In this document: positions 13,150 to 26,236 of the stretch, in pieces
How the letters are laid out: the number at the start of each line of letters is the position of its first letter
How positions within the stretch are numbered: the first letter of the stretch is position 1
Source of the DNA: Anseranas semipalmata
Taxonomy: Eukaryota > Chordata > Aves > Anseriformes > Anseranatidae
NCBI GenBank assembly: GCA_013399115.1
Contig: VXAA01001241.1
Coordinates: 828,560 to 892,559, forward strand
Length of the DNA stretch: 64,000 nt
Direction: 5' to 3'
Translations under genes and position numbers: made by a program
Notes under the pieces: model-generated
Seen by the model: the letters and a program-made list of their open reading frames with translations, nothing else
Databases searched by the model: none
What the model was told of the DNA's origin: nothing

Positions 13150-13700
13150 TGATCTAGCTCATGAAGCGTCTTTGTATTTTCAAAAGGCTTTCAGCAAAAT
13201 CTGTCACTCAGTGCTTTTAAGGAAACTAAACTAACGTAGGGTAAGAGGGAAGGTCCCTGCATGGTAAGTAGCTGTTTGACAGACAGTAAATGGAGGCTGG
13301 AGTTCCCCAATGAATTTTCATGGTCCATGAAGATATCTGGAGAAGATGGTGAGCTGTGGGGAAAGAAAGGTAGATGATGACAGGGTGCTAAGAACAAGAT
13401 CAGACTGTAAAGAATCACAGAAGGATATTGTTGAGACCAAATAACAGCAATAAAATGGCAGAAGAAATTCAGAGCAGAGGAAAGTGAAGTGATGCTTATG
13501 GAGAATGCAGTTCTGGTTTGGTGTTGGTGATGGACCATTACCAGTCAGGAGTAAGTTCTTGGGGATATGCATGCTTCATCTCAGAGCTCAGGAACAGGTG
13601 AATGTTGACAGCTGAAAAAAAAGAAGAACAAAACAGAACGTTATTTGGCTAAAGGATGTGGTGGGTCGAACAGTTTACAAGGGCTTAAGAGGCAGTGGTA
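13150..13700 (+). mobile_element. Old CR1 LINE fragment (degraded ORF2 reverse-transcriptase region)
   Basis: Degraded but collinear similarity to the C-terminal reverse-transcriptase region of older CR1 elements. Landmarks are CAAAAGGCTTTCAGCAAAAT near 13181, GTAAGAGGGAAGGTCCCTGC near 13241, AGAATCACAGAAGGATATTG near 13412 and AAAATGGCAGAAGAAATTCA near 13452. These match the recurring order of motifs in CR1 copies of birds and turtles. All frames are interrupted. It may extend weakly to about 13,860. It lies 0.3 kb after the 12.6-kb CR1 fragment but belongs to an older subfamily, so the two are probably independent insertions. Confidence 0.6.
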
Positions 13701-15835
13701 AGAGTGACTGGAAGAGAAATACACTGAGGGTTGCTAAGTAGAAGAAAATCACAGTCAGAGAATGTGAACTAAAAATAGTTAGAGACTTGAAGGATAGTTG
13801 AACACTGGGTACTTGGTCTCCAGCAGCAGCTATAAATACCGAGTGTGAACCAGCATGGCTTTTCTTAGGAAGTCAAATGAAGCAAGTTGCAGTAAAAGAA
13901 CATCTGAAAATTTGATGGAATTGTAAATACTAGTCATTGTCTCTTTGAAAAGCTTTTAAAGAGAAATTTAAAGCTTTGCATTTCGCACTTGTTACTGTGT
14001 ACTGACACGAGGAACCTTTTTGGCATGCTCAGATGTGTTTTGATTTGTTTATGTATGGCTGACTTGTTCATTCTGTATTGTAACATTTTGTCCCCAGAAA
14101 TATTCTGTTTTTTCTTTAAACTCTCATATAGTATATTATGGCTTGCTTTTAATTTTCAGGGCATAGAAAAAAGCATAATTGATCTACAGTGAGACTGTTT
14201 TATAGCATGTGCTCTTATGGACCTGGTACATACTCTAGAAACTCGCAAGTTTTTTCTAGCTATGTCATTTTTTTTCCGTAATTCTCAAAATGTTTCCTTT
14301 ACATATTCCTGTTTATAAGAAAATACCGCAGACAGTGACATACACTTCAAATTGGAAAAGCTGACCTTTTTTGTGTCATCCTTCTTCTTTAAAGATTTTC
14401 AGAGTAACTTTTACTGTTTACATGATGTGGAAATGTAGACCATGCTTTGATTATTTATTTTTTATATATATCAATTTTAAAAATCTATTTTAAGGGCCTA
14501 TGTAAACTTAGCAACAAAGATCCAGACATTCTGAAGATGGTAGATAAAACCAAATATTTTGTTTAAATTTGGGTTTGGTTTAAAAAGAAAGATTTGAAGA
14601 TATTTAGATTTAAGGCTTAGATTCCAGGTAATCTTTGATCGTTAATAAATATTTGCTAGCATTCTCTAGGTTCTTCTTTTAAACATTTCTTTAGCAGTCT
14701 TCAGAGTGCATACTGAAGATGAAATATTCGCAGAAGACTGATTACATTATATGGGTGTCCTCTTGTTTGTCCGATTGTACACTTATGCATGCTTCAACCT
14801 CTGCAATTACAGGCTCGCTCCTCAACAAGTTTAAGATGGGTCTTGTTGGATATGAGGTGATAGTCATCCATTTGTACCACCCTGTGCCCTTCACAATAGC
14901 CATTCTTGATATATTTGGAAAACTCCTTTCTAAAAAAAAAAAAAAAACAAAACTAATCAAATCTTCCATCAAATGAGCAATCTATTGTTGATATTATGAA
15001 GGCCTTTAATCTACAATAAATCTTTGTTAGAACTCATCAGAGCTTCTAGTTTGAGAGAAATGTGATTATAGCACTCTTAAAATGACATTACATCATCGGG
15101 GTGATTGGTTTATCATTTGGAGAAGCGACATCAATCATAACTAGCATAACCACACAGTAAATGAATTCAACCTTTCTACTGCAGAACAATGACACAATAA
15201 TTGCTCAAAATCAGACTGAAAATGAAATCAGAAAATGCACTTTCTTTAAATATGATGTTAACCTAATGGAATATGTTATTAAAAATCATGTTTGAGGAGA
15301 TTCTATGTAATTAAAAATATGTGAAAATGTATTCCTTTTTTCCTCTCATTAAAACCTGATTTCAGTTGCAGAATCATTTTCTATGCAACAGATATTATGC
15401 TGTTTTTAATTGAACTCCCATCACTTACATTCCTCTGCTTGTATTTCTTAATATAATATGCAGCACAATTATATGTGATGAAGGACAAGAGGTTTTTGAA
15501 AGCTGATGCACCTGCTGATAGTATTTGGAAAAACACAAATATTATAGAAGGAAATGAGACCTTTTATACGTGAAAAGTTAGTGGATTTTTTTTTTCCTTT
15601 TAAAAGAAGGTCAGTTCCTGTCATACCATTTCCTAGTATGGTTTCTTAGAGCTAACAGTAAGAATAGGTTTATTTCTTCTCCCTGTATATGTTTTATGTA
15701 TTTTCTTTCTAGCAATGTGAGGTGACTCATCTTGCTGGAATGGCATTGTAATGGCATCAAGCTCCATACAATAGAACAGGCTGTTTTGCAGTCTTACGGA
15801 GAAAAAAGATAAGGGTTTTTGTTGCCAGCAGCTTT

Positions 15836-15948
15836 GCTTTAATTTTATTTTTATTTTTATTTTTTTATTCTTTTTATGTAGGGCTTACTGTTATTAAACC
15901 AAATTTTAGGATCCCAACAAAAAAAAAAGTTTTTTGTTTTTTTTTTCA
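15836..15948 (+). repeat. T-rich low-complexity sequence
   Basis: A (TTTTTA)n-like run at about 15839-15870 is followed by an A/T homopolymer cluster at about 15919-15947. No transposon body is attached. Confidence 0.7.
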
Positions 15949-16954
15949 ACTGGAGTAAAATACCTAGGATATACATACTTGCACAATAGTTATCAATCTA
16001 ATGTATCCATAATTGGATACATTCATCATCTTCAACCATTCTAACAATGAAAAAGTACATGTAGAATGTTTTCTGGAATATTTTGAATTTGGGAAAAGGA
16101 TGCATCTCAGACCCCTGAGAATGTGCATTAGACTGTGTCATGATTCCCAGGAAATTACTGAAGTTTAACTGGAAGGGGGATCAAGCCCAGTTTTTCAGTG
16201 TTAACATCTCTTTTTGTCTCAGAGACAATAATATAAAGCATTTGGCTCAATGTAGCAGTATTTGCCCACAGAGTAATTTGGACACTGCTTAGACGGGGTG
16301 TGCTTTGATTTTTCACAAGGGGTTATTGGCAACAGGGAGAGGGGAATGGAGAAATAGGTTGGCTTGAATTAAGTAATTGTTGTTGTTTAGTGTTGTCTGT
16401 GAGTTAAACTTGAACTGAAATGTAATCAATTCGTTGTGTTTGTGACCTCGGTTTACAATAATTTATTATGTAAAATATCAATATTCATTATATTCAGTAT
16501 AAATATTTAGAAGGATCTCCTGCAATCAACAGATAATACCTTTTTATAGGATTTCATAATTATTGTGTAATTTAATCCACACAAACCACCTCCAGAACAT
16601 TCATTAATACACTGTAGCTGGAGGTCTTATTTGAGATCCTGCACTGGGACTGCTTGGAAGTGTGTGTTTTATAACCTTCTACATCAAATAAACATATTTC
16701 CAGTTTCTAGTATTTAATACAAACCCATACAGAAGTCATCTTTAAAAAATAAATGAATCCTATAGAAAAATAATTGTATCTCCTTCAGATGATTAAGTAT
16801 CTCTCCCTACTGAATGGAGAAAGTGGTTTCTGTGTCTGCCAATTTACCTGATAGAAAATAAAGTAGCAACAACAACAGAAATCTAGAATCCTTAGCTCAG
16901 TTTTTCTCTTGAAAAGGGTCGACTTCGGCTTACTTAGAGACTGAATAAAAGGGT

Positions 16955-17020
16955 TTGGATATCTCAGTTGGCAGCATCTTCATCTTTTTGCCAGAAAGAC
17001 GTGGGTTTAAACCATAGATA
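16955..17020 (+). repeat. tRNA-like sequence, possible SINE head remnant
   Basis: GGATATCTCAGTTGGCAGCA resembles a tRNA D-arm/A box, and GTGGGTTTAAACC about 40 bp later resembles a T-arm/B box, at roughly tRNA spacing. The acceptor stem does not pair convincingly, so it is not a functional tRNA. It is more likely the head of an old tRNA-derived SINE or a decayed tRNA pseudogene just upstream of the CR1 copy. Confidence 0.35.
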
Positions 17021-17094
17021 AGAAGCCTAGGCGTGCATAGCTGAGATCCAGTTGCTGGATTGCTAGAGGAACTATTCCACAATTAACTGGGCTC

Positions 17095-17815
17095 AGTACA
17101 GAGACCATGAAAAGTTCTGACGGGAATCAGAGGAAGTTCCACAGAGGGAAGTGCCAAGCCCTGCACCGGTGAGGAATAGCCCCCGCAGCAGCACGCGCTG
17201 GGGGCTGAGCAGCTGGGAAGCGGCTGTGCTGAAGTGCACCTGGAGGCCCTGGGGGATGACAAGTTGGCCATAGGCCAACAAGGTGGCCTTGAGGCAAGAA
17301 GGTCAGCAGCAGCCTGGGCACTGCCAGCCAGTCGAGGGAGGTGACGCTTCTCTGCTCAGCCCTGGTGAGATGCATCCGGAGTGCTGGGTCCAGTGCTGGG
17401 CTCCCCAGTGCCAGAGAGAGATGGACTTCCCGGCTCGAGTCCAGTGATGGGCCACTAAGGTGATCAAGGGCGTGAAGCAGCTAACGCAGCAGGAGAGGCT
17501 GAGAGAGCCGGGGCTGGTCAGCATGGAGAAGAGAAGGTTCAGAGGGGTCTTACCAGTGTACATGAATACCCACCAGGGAAGAAGAGGGAGCCGGGCTCTT
17601 CCCAGTGGTGTCCGCTGACAGGGCAAGAGGCAATGGGCACAAGTGGAAATACAGAAAATATAGTATCAATATAAGAAGGTTTTGTTTGTTTAAATACACC
17701 ATGAAGGTGATCAAACAGGTTGCCAGAGAGGCTGCAAAGCCTGTGTCCTTGGAAATATTCAAAACCTGACTGGGCACAGCAACCTTCTCTAGCAGACCCT
17801 GCTTTGAGTACATAA
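17095..17815 (+). mobile_element. CR1 LINE, 5'-truncated, best preserved copy in the window
   Basis: This region follows the end of CR1 ORF2 and its 3' UTR over about 700 bp. Landmarks in order: GTGCCAAGCCCTGCACC, CCTGGGGGATGACAAGTTG, CAGTCGAGGGAGGTGACGCT, GGTCCAGTGCTGGGCTCCCC, GGCCACTAAGGTGATCAAGG, GGAGAGGCTGAGAGAGCC, CAGGGCAAGAGGCAATGGGC, CAGGTTGCCAGAGAGGCTG and CAAAACCTGACTGGGC. The coding part is broken by frameshifts and stops, so no active reverse transcriptase remains. A pocket of high GC belongs to the element. The final 'ttggactagatgat' 3' end is missing after about 17,815. Confidence 0.92.
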
Positions 17816-18640
17816 TCTGTTTAAAACAAACCTTGGTCTTCTTTTGTTTCACTTTGGTGTTTATTCTTTGTTTATTCTTGTGTTTGTTTTCTTTTGATCT
17901 CTGTGCATGGCTTCTGAGGTCACATGGGGAGGAACAGAAATTGGGAAGAAAAGGTTTGGCCTTCTCCACCGTCACTTTTCTGTTGCAACAACCGTATGCA
18001 TTCGTTAAGAGTTCAGCATCTCTTTCTGAAACCTCTTTCAGAATATTTCATTTTAGGCTTTGCTAAGTTATGCTTAGGTTAGCAATAGTTTAAACCAGTT
18101 AAGGTTCCATGGAGCCAGTAATAATTGTTGTTATTATTTTGTATAGATTCTAATCTCTACCTCCAAAAGGCAGCCTTGTATTACAGATGTGTATACAATT
18201 ATTTGGGGAATGGTTCTTCCTATTCAATGTATTCACATGGAAATACCATAAGCATTATTTTTCTGATGACATTTTACAACAATGCAGAAAAGAGTTGCAG
18301 AATGATGGTTTTAATTTCTATTTCCAAATTAAGAGAAAATTATGTGTCTGTTTCTGGTTTCATTATTATTATTGAGAATTCTGGTGCTATTGCCTTTTTT
18401 TCCCACGTGGCACTCATGGCTGTTATGTGCTGTCCCAGAGGTAGAAGAAAGCAAAACTAACCTGAAGAATTCTTTCCTTAGTGCTTCAGTGGGTGACGAA
18501 GTCCAATAAAGATTTCTTTATTACAGTAGGTAAGATTGAACAGAAACTAAAACCTGTTGTTTCCTCAGTGTTTATGCTGTGAAGAATGGTGCCTAGCTTT
18601 CCTCTCTTTCTATGCATATTGTTTTGAACTGAGTTTATGT

Positions 18641-18704
18641 ATTTATACATAACCGTATAGGTCCTCAAATAGATTTATATATAACCGTAAGGTCCTCAAA
18701 TAGA
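18641..18704 (+). repeat. Two-copy tandem repeat, about 31 bp unit
   Basis: The unit ATTTATACATAACCGTATAG followed by GTCCTCAAATAG is repeated immediately with three small differences. A T tract follows. It is local slippage with no recognisable function. Confidence 0.8.
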
Positions 18705-18709
18705 TTTTT

Positions 18710-21700
18710 TTTTTTCATTTGTTTTAATGCTTAAATTTTCTAAATCCTTAATGGCCACACACATTTTAATACTGCTTGTTGCATTTCTTGAGCACTAAGT
18801 CTAAATTTAGAGCTTTGGACTGCAATTGGAAGTGGAGGAGCAGCATGATCAGTGTTTTTATATTGAAACTGAAGGGTGTACTTTTTCTAAAGTATTAGCT
18901 CCATGTTGCTGCAACTATTACTGATATTATTGCTGGTGCTAATCTGTGTAGCATATGTTGACGATGCCAGCAGATGTCTGAATTTCAGCCAGAAGACTTG
19001 ATTCTAGCTTTTAGATATTGCAGAAACATTGTATTTATTAATTTATGAATTCATAACAGATGAACAAATCTCAAACAGAAGGTTGTATGGTAATAAAAAA
19101 GATAATGCACTACAAAAAGCTATAGAACTGAGAACAGATTCTAATTCTGTTGTTCCTGCATTCTTCTTAGGCCCACCATGGTACTGAGAGCTGCAGAGAT
19201 TTTCCTTAGCTGCTTTTACTTCATTTTGTGTTAATGCTGGTGAATGTGTTAGACTGGCAGCCTTTGTGTTGTAAGAGCAGCAGCACAGCAAAGCAGTGCT
19301 GGTAGTAACTTTCCAAGGTTCAGTTTCTCCAGCACGTTACTTTGCTGTTTTCTGATACCTCCCATAACGGCTGGGAAGCAATTCAGTTAATATGGCCAGC
19401 CAGGCCTTGGCTTTTCTCATTACCGAACCTCATTTTGTCCCCTAGCAGCTAGTCTGAGGTCACCAATAAATGTCACACATTTGAAATTTAAACACTAGAT
19501 ATTGTTGTTCCATGCCATTGTGCCAAGAAAATGAATGCCTAGACATGGTGCCTTGCTTGCAAACTGGAAGGTCATGCAGATATTATAATTATAACTCCCT
19601 CCCTCCTCATGCTAAGTCCAGCAGTTGTTTGTGTTCAGGTGAGGTTTTTTTCCTTTGTGTGTATACAAAAAAAAAAACAAACAAACAAACAAAAAAACTG
19701 TAACATTTCTTGTTAATGCTCTCTGCTGTAGGTTGTGTTATATTGGAAATAATTTCTCAGGCTTTCTAATGTTTGATACAGTTTTAGTCTTTTGAACTAC
19801 ACCTCCTTTCTCATTTGCAAAAACATTCCTAACAACTTCCATAGTGGATTCTGCAGCTGTTCATATGGAAAGGCAACATTTAGAAAGCATTTCACATTTT
19901 TAACTGTCACCAATACAATTTGGTGGCTGATTCAAAGTGATGAAACAAGCACATGTAAGCCATGTGCACTTCAGACTATAAAGCTGAAAACCTGAAATGC
20001 ACAATGTGATTTTTGAGATATCTTTTCAATATTCATACATAGGACATTTCGTGAATTTTTTGCTTGCTTTTAGTAGGAGTTGTTGTGGTTTTTGTTTGCT
20101 TGTTCTTATTTGGTAATAATGAAAAGTTGTATCAATTCATCCTTTCTCCCTATAAATCCAAATATATGCTGTTACAAGCATCTTAAAGGCAAGGAGACAC
20201 TTCTCATCTGAGTCAATATCCCTTCTTATGGATTTCCTCATTTTGATAAGACAAAGCTGTACACTTCTGCTTTATTTAGATGATAAATTGTAAATTTATC
20301 TAGCACTAAATTGTCACTCCTGGTTGTAGAGTTACTTGAATAGATTTACAGTTATACAATACCTATTTTTAATATGCTTTTAATCATTAGCATTACATAA
20401 GACAAATCTGTAAATATGTCATTGATTGGCCAGTTGTTAACATCTCTAGAAACTGAGTTTATCTTCATATAAAGCATGACACAATCAATAGAAATTAGGA
20501 TTTTTTTTCCTTTAGATAATGTTCAATCATGGGTTAAAGACGACAAAAGATGGAGAACTCTCCACATCTCTGGAGAAACTGCTCAGTGCTTATTAATTAT
20601 TCTATTATCTTTTTTTTTTTCCATTCACACCTAACTCTTTGCCTCACGGTTCTCACAAACGTCTTTTATATCCCTTTCAGCATAAAAAGAAAGAAATCTG
20701 AACTCTCTGTCATTTTACTCTGCTTACCTGTGGCAGCCCTACTGCCCCCTGAGCGTATTTACACAGAGGGTTTGCAGATAGAGCTTTATTGATGAAACCC
20801 TCTACTGAAAATACAGCTCACCCCAGCACAGTATGTTCTCCTGTTACTTCTTAATCCAATTCCTTGAATGGATTAAGCAATACTGTAAAAAGGAGTCTTT
20901 TGCTTGCATCACTGCATTTTTTGGTGGGTTTTGCTGGTGATCCTATATAGACCAGGATTTTGTCTTTCTCTGAGTCTCAGCTTCAGCAGCAACCTTGTGC
21001 AGCCACTGTTACAGTGTAAATGTGAAGAGTGTGTGGTTCCTCCATTAAACAGCTGCTTTATTTTGATGCAGATTTACAAAAGTTTCCTTTTAGAGGGAGC
21101 ACGGTGGAGGTGCACACCGTGGGGTTTATTTTGGGAGGCCAAGTGAATGTTCAGGGATTTTGATGTGATGGGATGCATTCAGAGCTGAGCGTGGCATGCC
21201 AGCTTTGTTCCGTCTGTGGCGATGCTGTTACCTTGCAGCACGTCTGTGTACTGCTGGATTACGCAGCTCGGAAGCTTCAGGAGCAGGAGGAGTTTAATCG
21301 GTGTAAGTCTTGAAGTGACCAATTCCCTTTTATTGCATACTAAAGCTACAGGTGAAGGGTTATTTTTCTCACATAAGTTGATCAACCAGAAAATGCTGGC
21401 TTCTTTTGCAAATGTATGTCATTTATTTTTCTGCCAGATTCTTACACAGAAAAGCTGAGGAGTTGAATGTTTGTAAGGTTTGATCACTGACCTGAGTAAA
21501 TGCTTACTTTTTCCAGATACCTTGACATCATGGCATGGGGGGAATCCTGTTCCCTTTTGCCAGCTCCCCAAATGTTTCCACAGCTCAATCTGTGGCATTC
21601 ACACATGAATGAAATTGCATGTTTCTCTGTTCCATTTGTTTGGATTCCAGGTTTTCTTCCAGTCTGTAGCAATGCTGCACTTGCTCCCAGTTGCCTAGGT

Positions 21701-23740
21701 TGTTTTTATTCCGGTGACCTTTTCCATCTATGTGGGGTGCTGTTTGTCATTCAGCTCTCCTTTGGTCCCTGCCTCGCCCCACCAAGGTATTGCCTTACTT
21801 GTCACTCCTTTACTATAGTTCCTTTCTGTTTAATGCATCTGTGCTGGATCTCATAGGGCTGTAATAGTGTGATTTTCAGTAGCTGAGCTTCTCTCTCCTT
21901 CTACTCAGGTCAGGTCTAACGATTTGTGAGATAAATAAATAGATCCACACAAGCGGAAACATGATGGTGTCTTTATGGTTATAGTGGTAAGCCTGTACTT
22001 TTCTTTCAGATTCCAGATATGTAAGATGTAGAAAATCAAAAGAAAGCAGAATTTGCAACTTAATATAGAAGTTGTATTATTTTGAGAGGACTCCTTGTCC
22101 TTGATGATCTGTTAATTTAGGAGCAGTAACTGGAACACTCTAGTGCAGGTATAGCAGTCTGTGTAAACCCAAACCCCCAAAGCTAGGGAGTCTTAGCCTG
22201 CGCTGCAGCTTTCTCACAAATCTGCCAAAGAGGGACATGGTTACTGTGACCTACCATGCCCCAAAACTTCCCTTGTTAGTACAATGGAAAAGTTCAGTAT
22301 TGTCTCAGTACTCCATAAGAAAAAGAATTATGAAATTGTTATTTTGAAACATCTTTCTTGGTCTTAAAGCTCCAAACCCAGGGGACGGTTGTTGGTATAT
22401 GGTAGTGATGGTTCTAGGCTAAGTAGTTTCCGTGATGGTAATGTAATCCTTCCTCTGAAGAACTGAGGTTACTTCATTGTTAACTAGACTATGTACTTTG
22501 GTTTTATTATTAAATTTCCGGGGATGAAGGAGTGGAGAGCAGCTGTGTTTTGTTGTTGGTGGTGGTTTTTTTCTGTCACAGACCTTGAACTTATTGTCAG
22601 ATGAGTTTTCATCTCCTAGTTCTGCCACACTTTGACTAAGGCATCTTTAACCTTGGGCATTTCATCCACTTGTGTGTCATTTGCACATGTGTAAATCGAG
22701 TAAAATCCAGCTGGACTCTCACAAAGAGCCAGTGCAGGCTATTCAAATACTAAGTAATGGAGGCAGGAAAGTAACTCGTTTCTTTTTCTCTCTTTTTAGA
22801 AAACTGTACAAGCTTTTCCTGCTGCTAAAGTTAAATAAAATGAGAATTTCCAACTGCTAATTAACAGTATCTGGGGAGAACTCAAAAAAAAAAAAAAAAA
22901 TGGACTTTAGTGTTGTACACTGAATTAAATCTGTAATTTACAGACTATGTTAACTATTTGGGGTTTTAAAATATTTTTTCTACTGGAATCAGCGGGAATT
23001 TTGCACACCAAGCACCAGGATAACTCCTCAGTTAATACACGCTATAAGGAAGTGTAAAATGATCTGCCTAGCAAAACACAGGCTTTGAGCCTGTTTGTTA
23101 ATATTTATTCCCACAAACAGGTAGATAATTGTTTCACTCAATAGAGATCTGTCAATAACAGGGACCAGTAAACATGAAAAGTTACAAAATCTTCGTGAGC
23201 GTGTGAGTTTCAGGTTTCTGAAAGCGTAATTTACAAAGCCAAGTGAAGGGAGTTTGGGTGGTTAGAGCTCAAGTGGTAAATGATGGCTTTGAATTATTTT
23301 ATTAAGTGGTGAGAATGAGGATTGGGACTGGGATGGTGTGGTATTGCATATAAATCCTTAGCGACCCTGAGAAACAAACTTCATCAGCTGTTGGCACCTT
23401 TGTTTTCAGTGTTGCTGAAAACTTGCAGCAGCAGCAGCACTGCATTTCAGCGTATCTCCATACACAGTTAGGCAAGTTATGCCAACTGGCTGAAGCACAT
23501 GGGTCCCGCTTGAATTGTCCATGACACGGAGTGTGTCCAGTTCAGTTATACATTGGTCATTCCTATTTTCTTACACTCGAGACTTCTACGTGAGCTCAAT
23601 CCCCTACAGCCAGAACAGAGGTTCACCATGCCCAGTGTCTTCTGTACGGGTACTGCCAACGGGTCCTTTCTGAGGCATGTGGAGGCTCCTGCTTCCTTTA
23701 GCACACGCACTGCCAGTTCCAGAGCCTGAATGAACACCAT
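18710..23740 (+). other. TENM2: Unremarkable intron segment
   Basis: About 5 kb with no recognisable transposon, gene or RNA. Contents worth noting are an (AAAC)n run at 19667-19697, a 17-base A tract near 22884-22900 and a short GCA run at 23424-23440. Open frames are short and without domains. Confidence 0.6.
19667..19697 (+). repeat. (AAAC)n simple repeat
   Basis: An A tract followed by five ACAAAC-type units and another A tract. Confidence 0.85.
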
Positions 23741-23749
23741 CGCGTAGTG

Positions 23750-24175
23750 AACGCCGTAGAACTAATTGCTGATACTCTTTTGAACTGTTGATAACTCTGG
23801 CCTCTAGAACATCCTGTAGTGATGAGGTCCACAGTTTAAGTGTGTAATGGGTGAGAAACTGCTTTCCCTTTTTTGTTTTAACCTTTTCTCCTGATAGTTT
23901 TATTGGATGCTATTTAGTTCTTGAAATGTAAAAACAAAAATTATTATTCCTTACCAAAGTTCTCCATCTTTTCCATCTGCAGTAGTCTGTTTTTGAAGTG
24001 TCCTAATCAGATCCTTTCCTCTGATGGAAACCGTTCTGTACTTATGATTATTCTTTTGCCTTTCTCCAAACTTTTTCCAATTCAGCTATATATTTTCTGA
24101 GCTAAATTGCTTGTATTTCTAAGAGTATCACTCTGTGCATTTGCTGGGGAGTATATACAGAGGTTAGCCCCTCCC
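23750..24175 (-). mobile_element. Ancient CR1 LINE 3' fragment, reverse orientation
   Basis: Read on the plus strand, the text follows the reverse complement of the old amniote CR1 3' region. Landmarks are 'gatgaggtccacagtttaa' near 23821, GAGAAACTGCTTTCCC near 23852, TTTATTGGATGCTATTTAGT near 23900, 'cctctgatggaaaccgttct' near 24017 and CTTTTTCCAATTCAGCTATA near 24070. The order and spacing match copies I know from turtle, crocodile and bird genomes. It is highly diverged and non-coding, and older than the copy at 17.1 kb. Confidence 0.65.
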
Positions 24176-25699
24176 TAGATTCGAATGAGTTTAAGTGGAA
24201 AGGGTACATATATAAAGGGGAGGAAAATGGAGGGGAAAAAAAAGGCAATTGGTAAGTCTTATGTGAAATGAAACAAGAAATTCTGAAATTTTCAGTTTGT
24301 AAATTTTGTTAGGAAGAGAGATATGAATAATTTCACTCTAAAGTAAATGTTACTTTTTTTTAGTTTCAGCCTTTTTAACTTGTATTCATTGTGGGTTAAG
24401 GGAAGAAAAAATAATAATTAAAAAAAATCCTTAAAATGAAAACATTTGCTTAAAAATCTTCTAAGTGAAATGATTCAACATTTCAAAATGAAATAATTGT
24501 TGTTTTAATTAGATGTTTTTGCATTTTCGAAATCCCTTCTCCCCTCCTCCCCCATCTCCTTCACTTAAAACTGTAGCAAAATGTAATTAGATATCGTGAA
24601 TAGTTTGTCTCGTGGTGTGAAGCAGGCACTAGGCAGAAACCAGGGAAAGAATAGCTATTTATTCTAAAATCCAGTAACTTAGTAGATAAGGTAAGGCCAG
24701 TCAATTATACCTGAGTATATTATGTACCTGTGCAGCTGGAGAGGGTGCAGAGCAAAGCAGACTGCCTTGAAGAAAAGGAGGAATTTCCAGGACTGAGTTT
24801 CCGATTTGAGGCTGTGACTCAAAGGCATGATGAGATTATGGAGACCAGTGTATATGAACAGAGAATTGGTTGTTCTGGTAAGGCAGAAAGGTTGGTGAGG
24901 GATTGTACTTATAAAACTAATCTGAGGAAAAGACTGCAGAGGCTGGCTAGAAACCACATTTAAAAAGCGTACTGTCAGCAACTAAGGCCTAATCCATCCA
25001 CACAGGTAGCACAGCCCTTTCCTCCAAATCACTTAGAGAAAAATTGTTAATACAAATCACTAGAAATAGTCATCCAGAAACACATAGATGCCCACAGAAC
25101 TTATTTCTTTGCTTGTATTTCCAAACGCACAGCAGTTGTAAATACCTTTCTCTTTCTTTTCTTTTTCATTGTTGACGGCTGGAAAGATTCCATGTTCTTC
25201 ATCCTTGAATTCCTCTGAGACCATGCCAGAAAAGCAAATGCATTAGAGAATCTTGTGTCATTTTCTTGCTTTTTTTTGGAACAATTTCCATTAATATCCT
25301 GCTGTCACAAAGCAACTGCTGCTGTTTCACAGCTCTGTGTGGTGGCAGTTCTGCTCTGGGGAGGTGCAGGGGTTGCTCGCTGAGACCCCGAATCCCGACA
25401 GCGCAGCAGCTCCTCTGGGTACCGTGAAGTTAAACTGTTCAGTCAAGTTTAGTTAAGGTGATTGCAACTTCTTGATGTTTAACATTTAATTTCTTTGAGC
25501 CAATTAGTACTGGTGGAACTTGCTGGATCAACAGCCTATGTGTTCAGTGTTTTCTCCTCGGGGTAGTATAGGATGGTTTATAGAACACTACTTTCCTTAT
25601 ATGATAGGGAGATTCAGTTCAAATTCCCAAATCCCTAGCGTGTCTGCAGACCAAAATTCAGTTGCAGTTGGTTTGGTGTTTGTTCTTTCAGGGTGTGGG

Positions 25700-25780
25700 G
25701 TTGTTGTTTTTGTTTTGTTTTGTTTTGCTTTTTGGTTACTGTTGTTTGTTTGCTTGCTTTTTGCTTTTTTGCTTTTTTAG
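25700..25780 (+). repeat. (TTTTG)n / TTTGC-rich low-complexity run
   Basis: Repeated TTTTG units followed by GTTTGCTTGCTTTTTGC-type units. This is a simple repeat. The open frame across it is repetitive and not a gene. Confidence 0.8.
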
Positions 25781-26209
25781 CTAGATGTTTAAATACATAC
25801 ATTAAATACGATATCATCTTTCTGGGAATCTTCATCTTGAACTGTTTTTTACTAACCAGTCTGTTCGGTTCAGTTGATTAACAAACAAATACGTCACAGC
25901 TGGTTCTTTTCAGGAATTATTGCTCTAGCATGCTGACTTCTATTAATAAGATGTACAGAAATACTAATTCTAATAATAAGATCTACTACACTGTTAGGTT
26001 TCAGTCTGTGCAAAAAAATCTGTGGTTCAATTATTTTGAGTTTCCAGAAAATCCTCTCAGGTTGTTTTATGAGAAAGGTTCTAAAAAGCTTGAGAATATT
26101 GTAGTGAAATTAGATCACTTCAGACCCTGGTGCTAGGAGCACAGTGTTATCAAAGAACGGGGTGGTGGTGGGGGGAGAGATAAGTACAAGTTTTTCTTTT
26201 CATAGTTTT

Positions 26210-26236
26210 ACACACACACACGCACGCACGCACACC
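26210..26236 (+). repeat. (AC)n/(ACGC)n microsatellite
   Basis: About six AC units followed by three CGCA units and CACACC. Probably polymorphic in length. Confidence 0.85.

Noticed and set aside
16955..17020. Functional tRNA gene
   Set aside because: A- and B-box-like words are present, but the acceptor stem and cloverleaf pairing fail. At best a SINE head or pseudogene.
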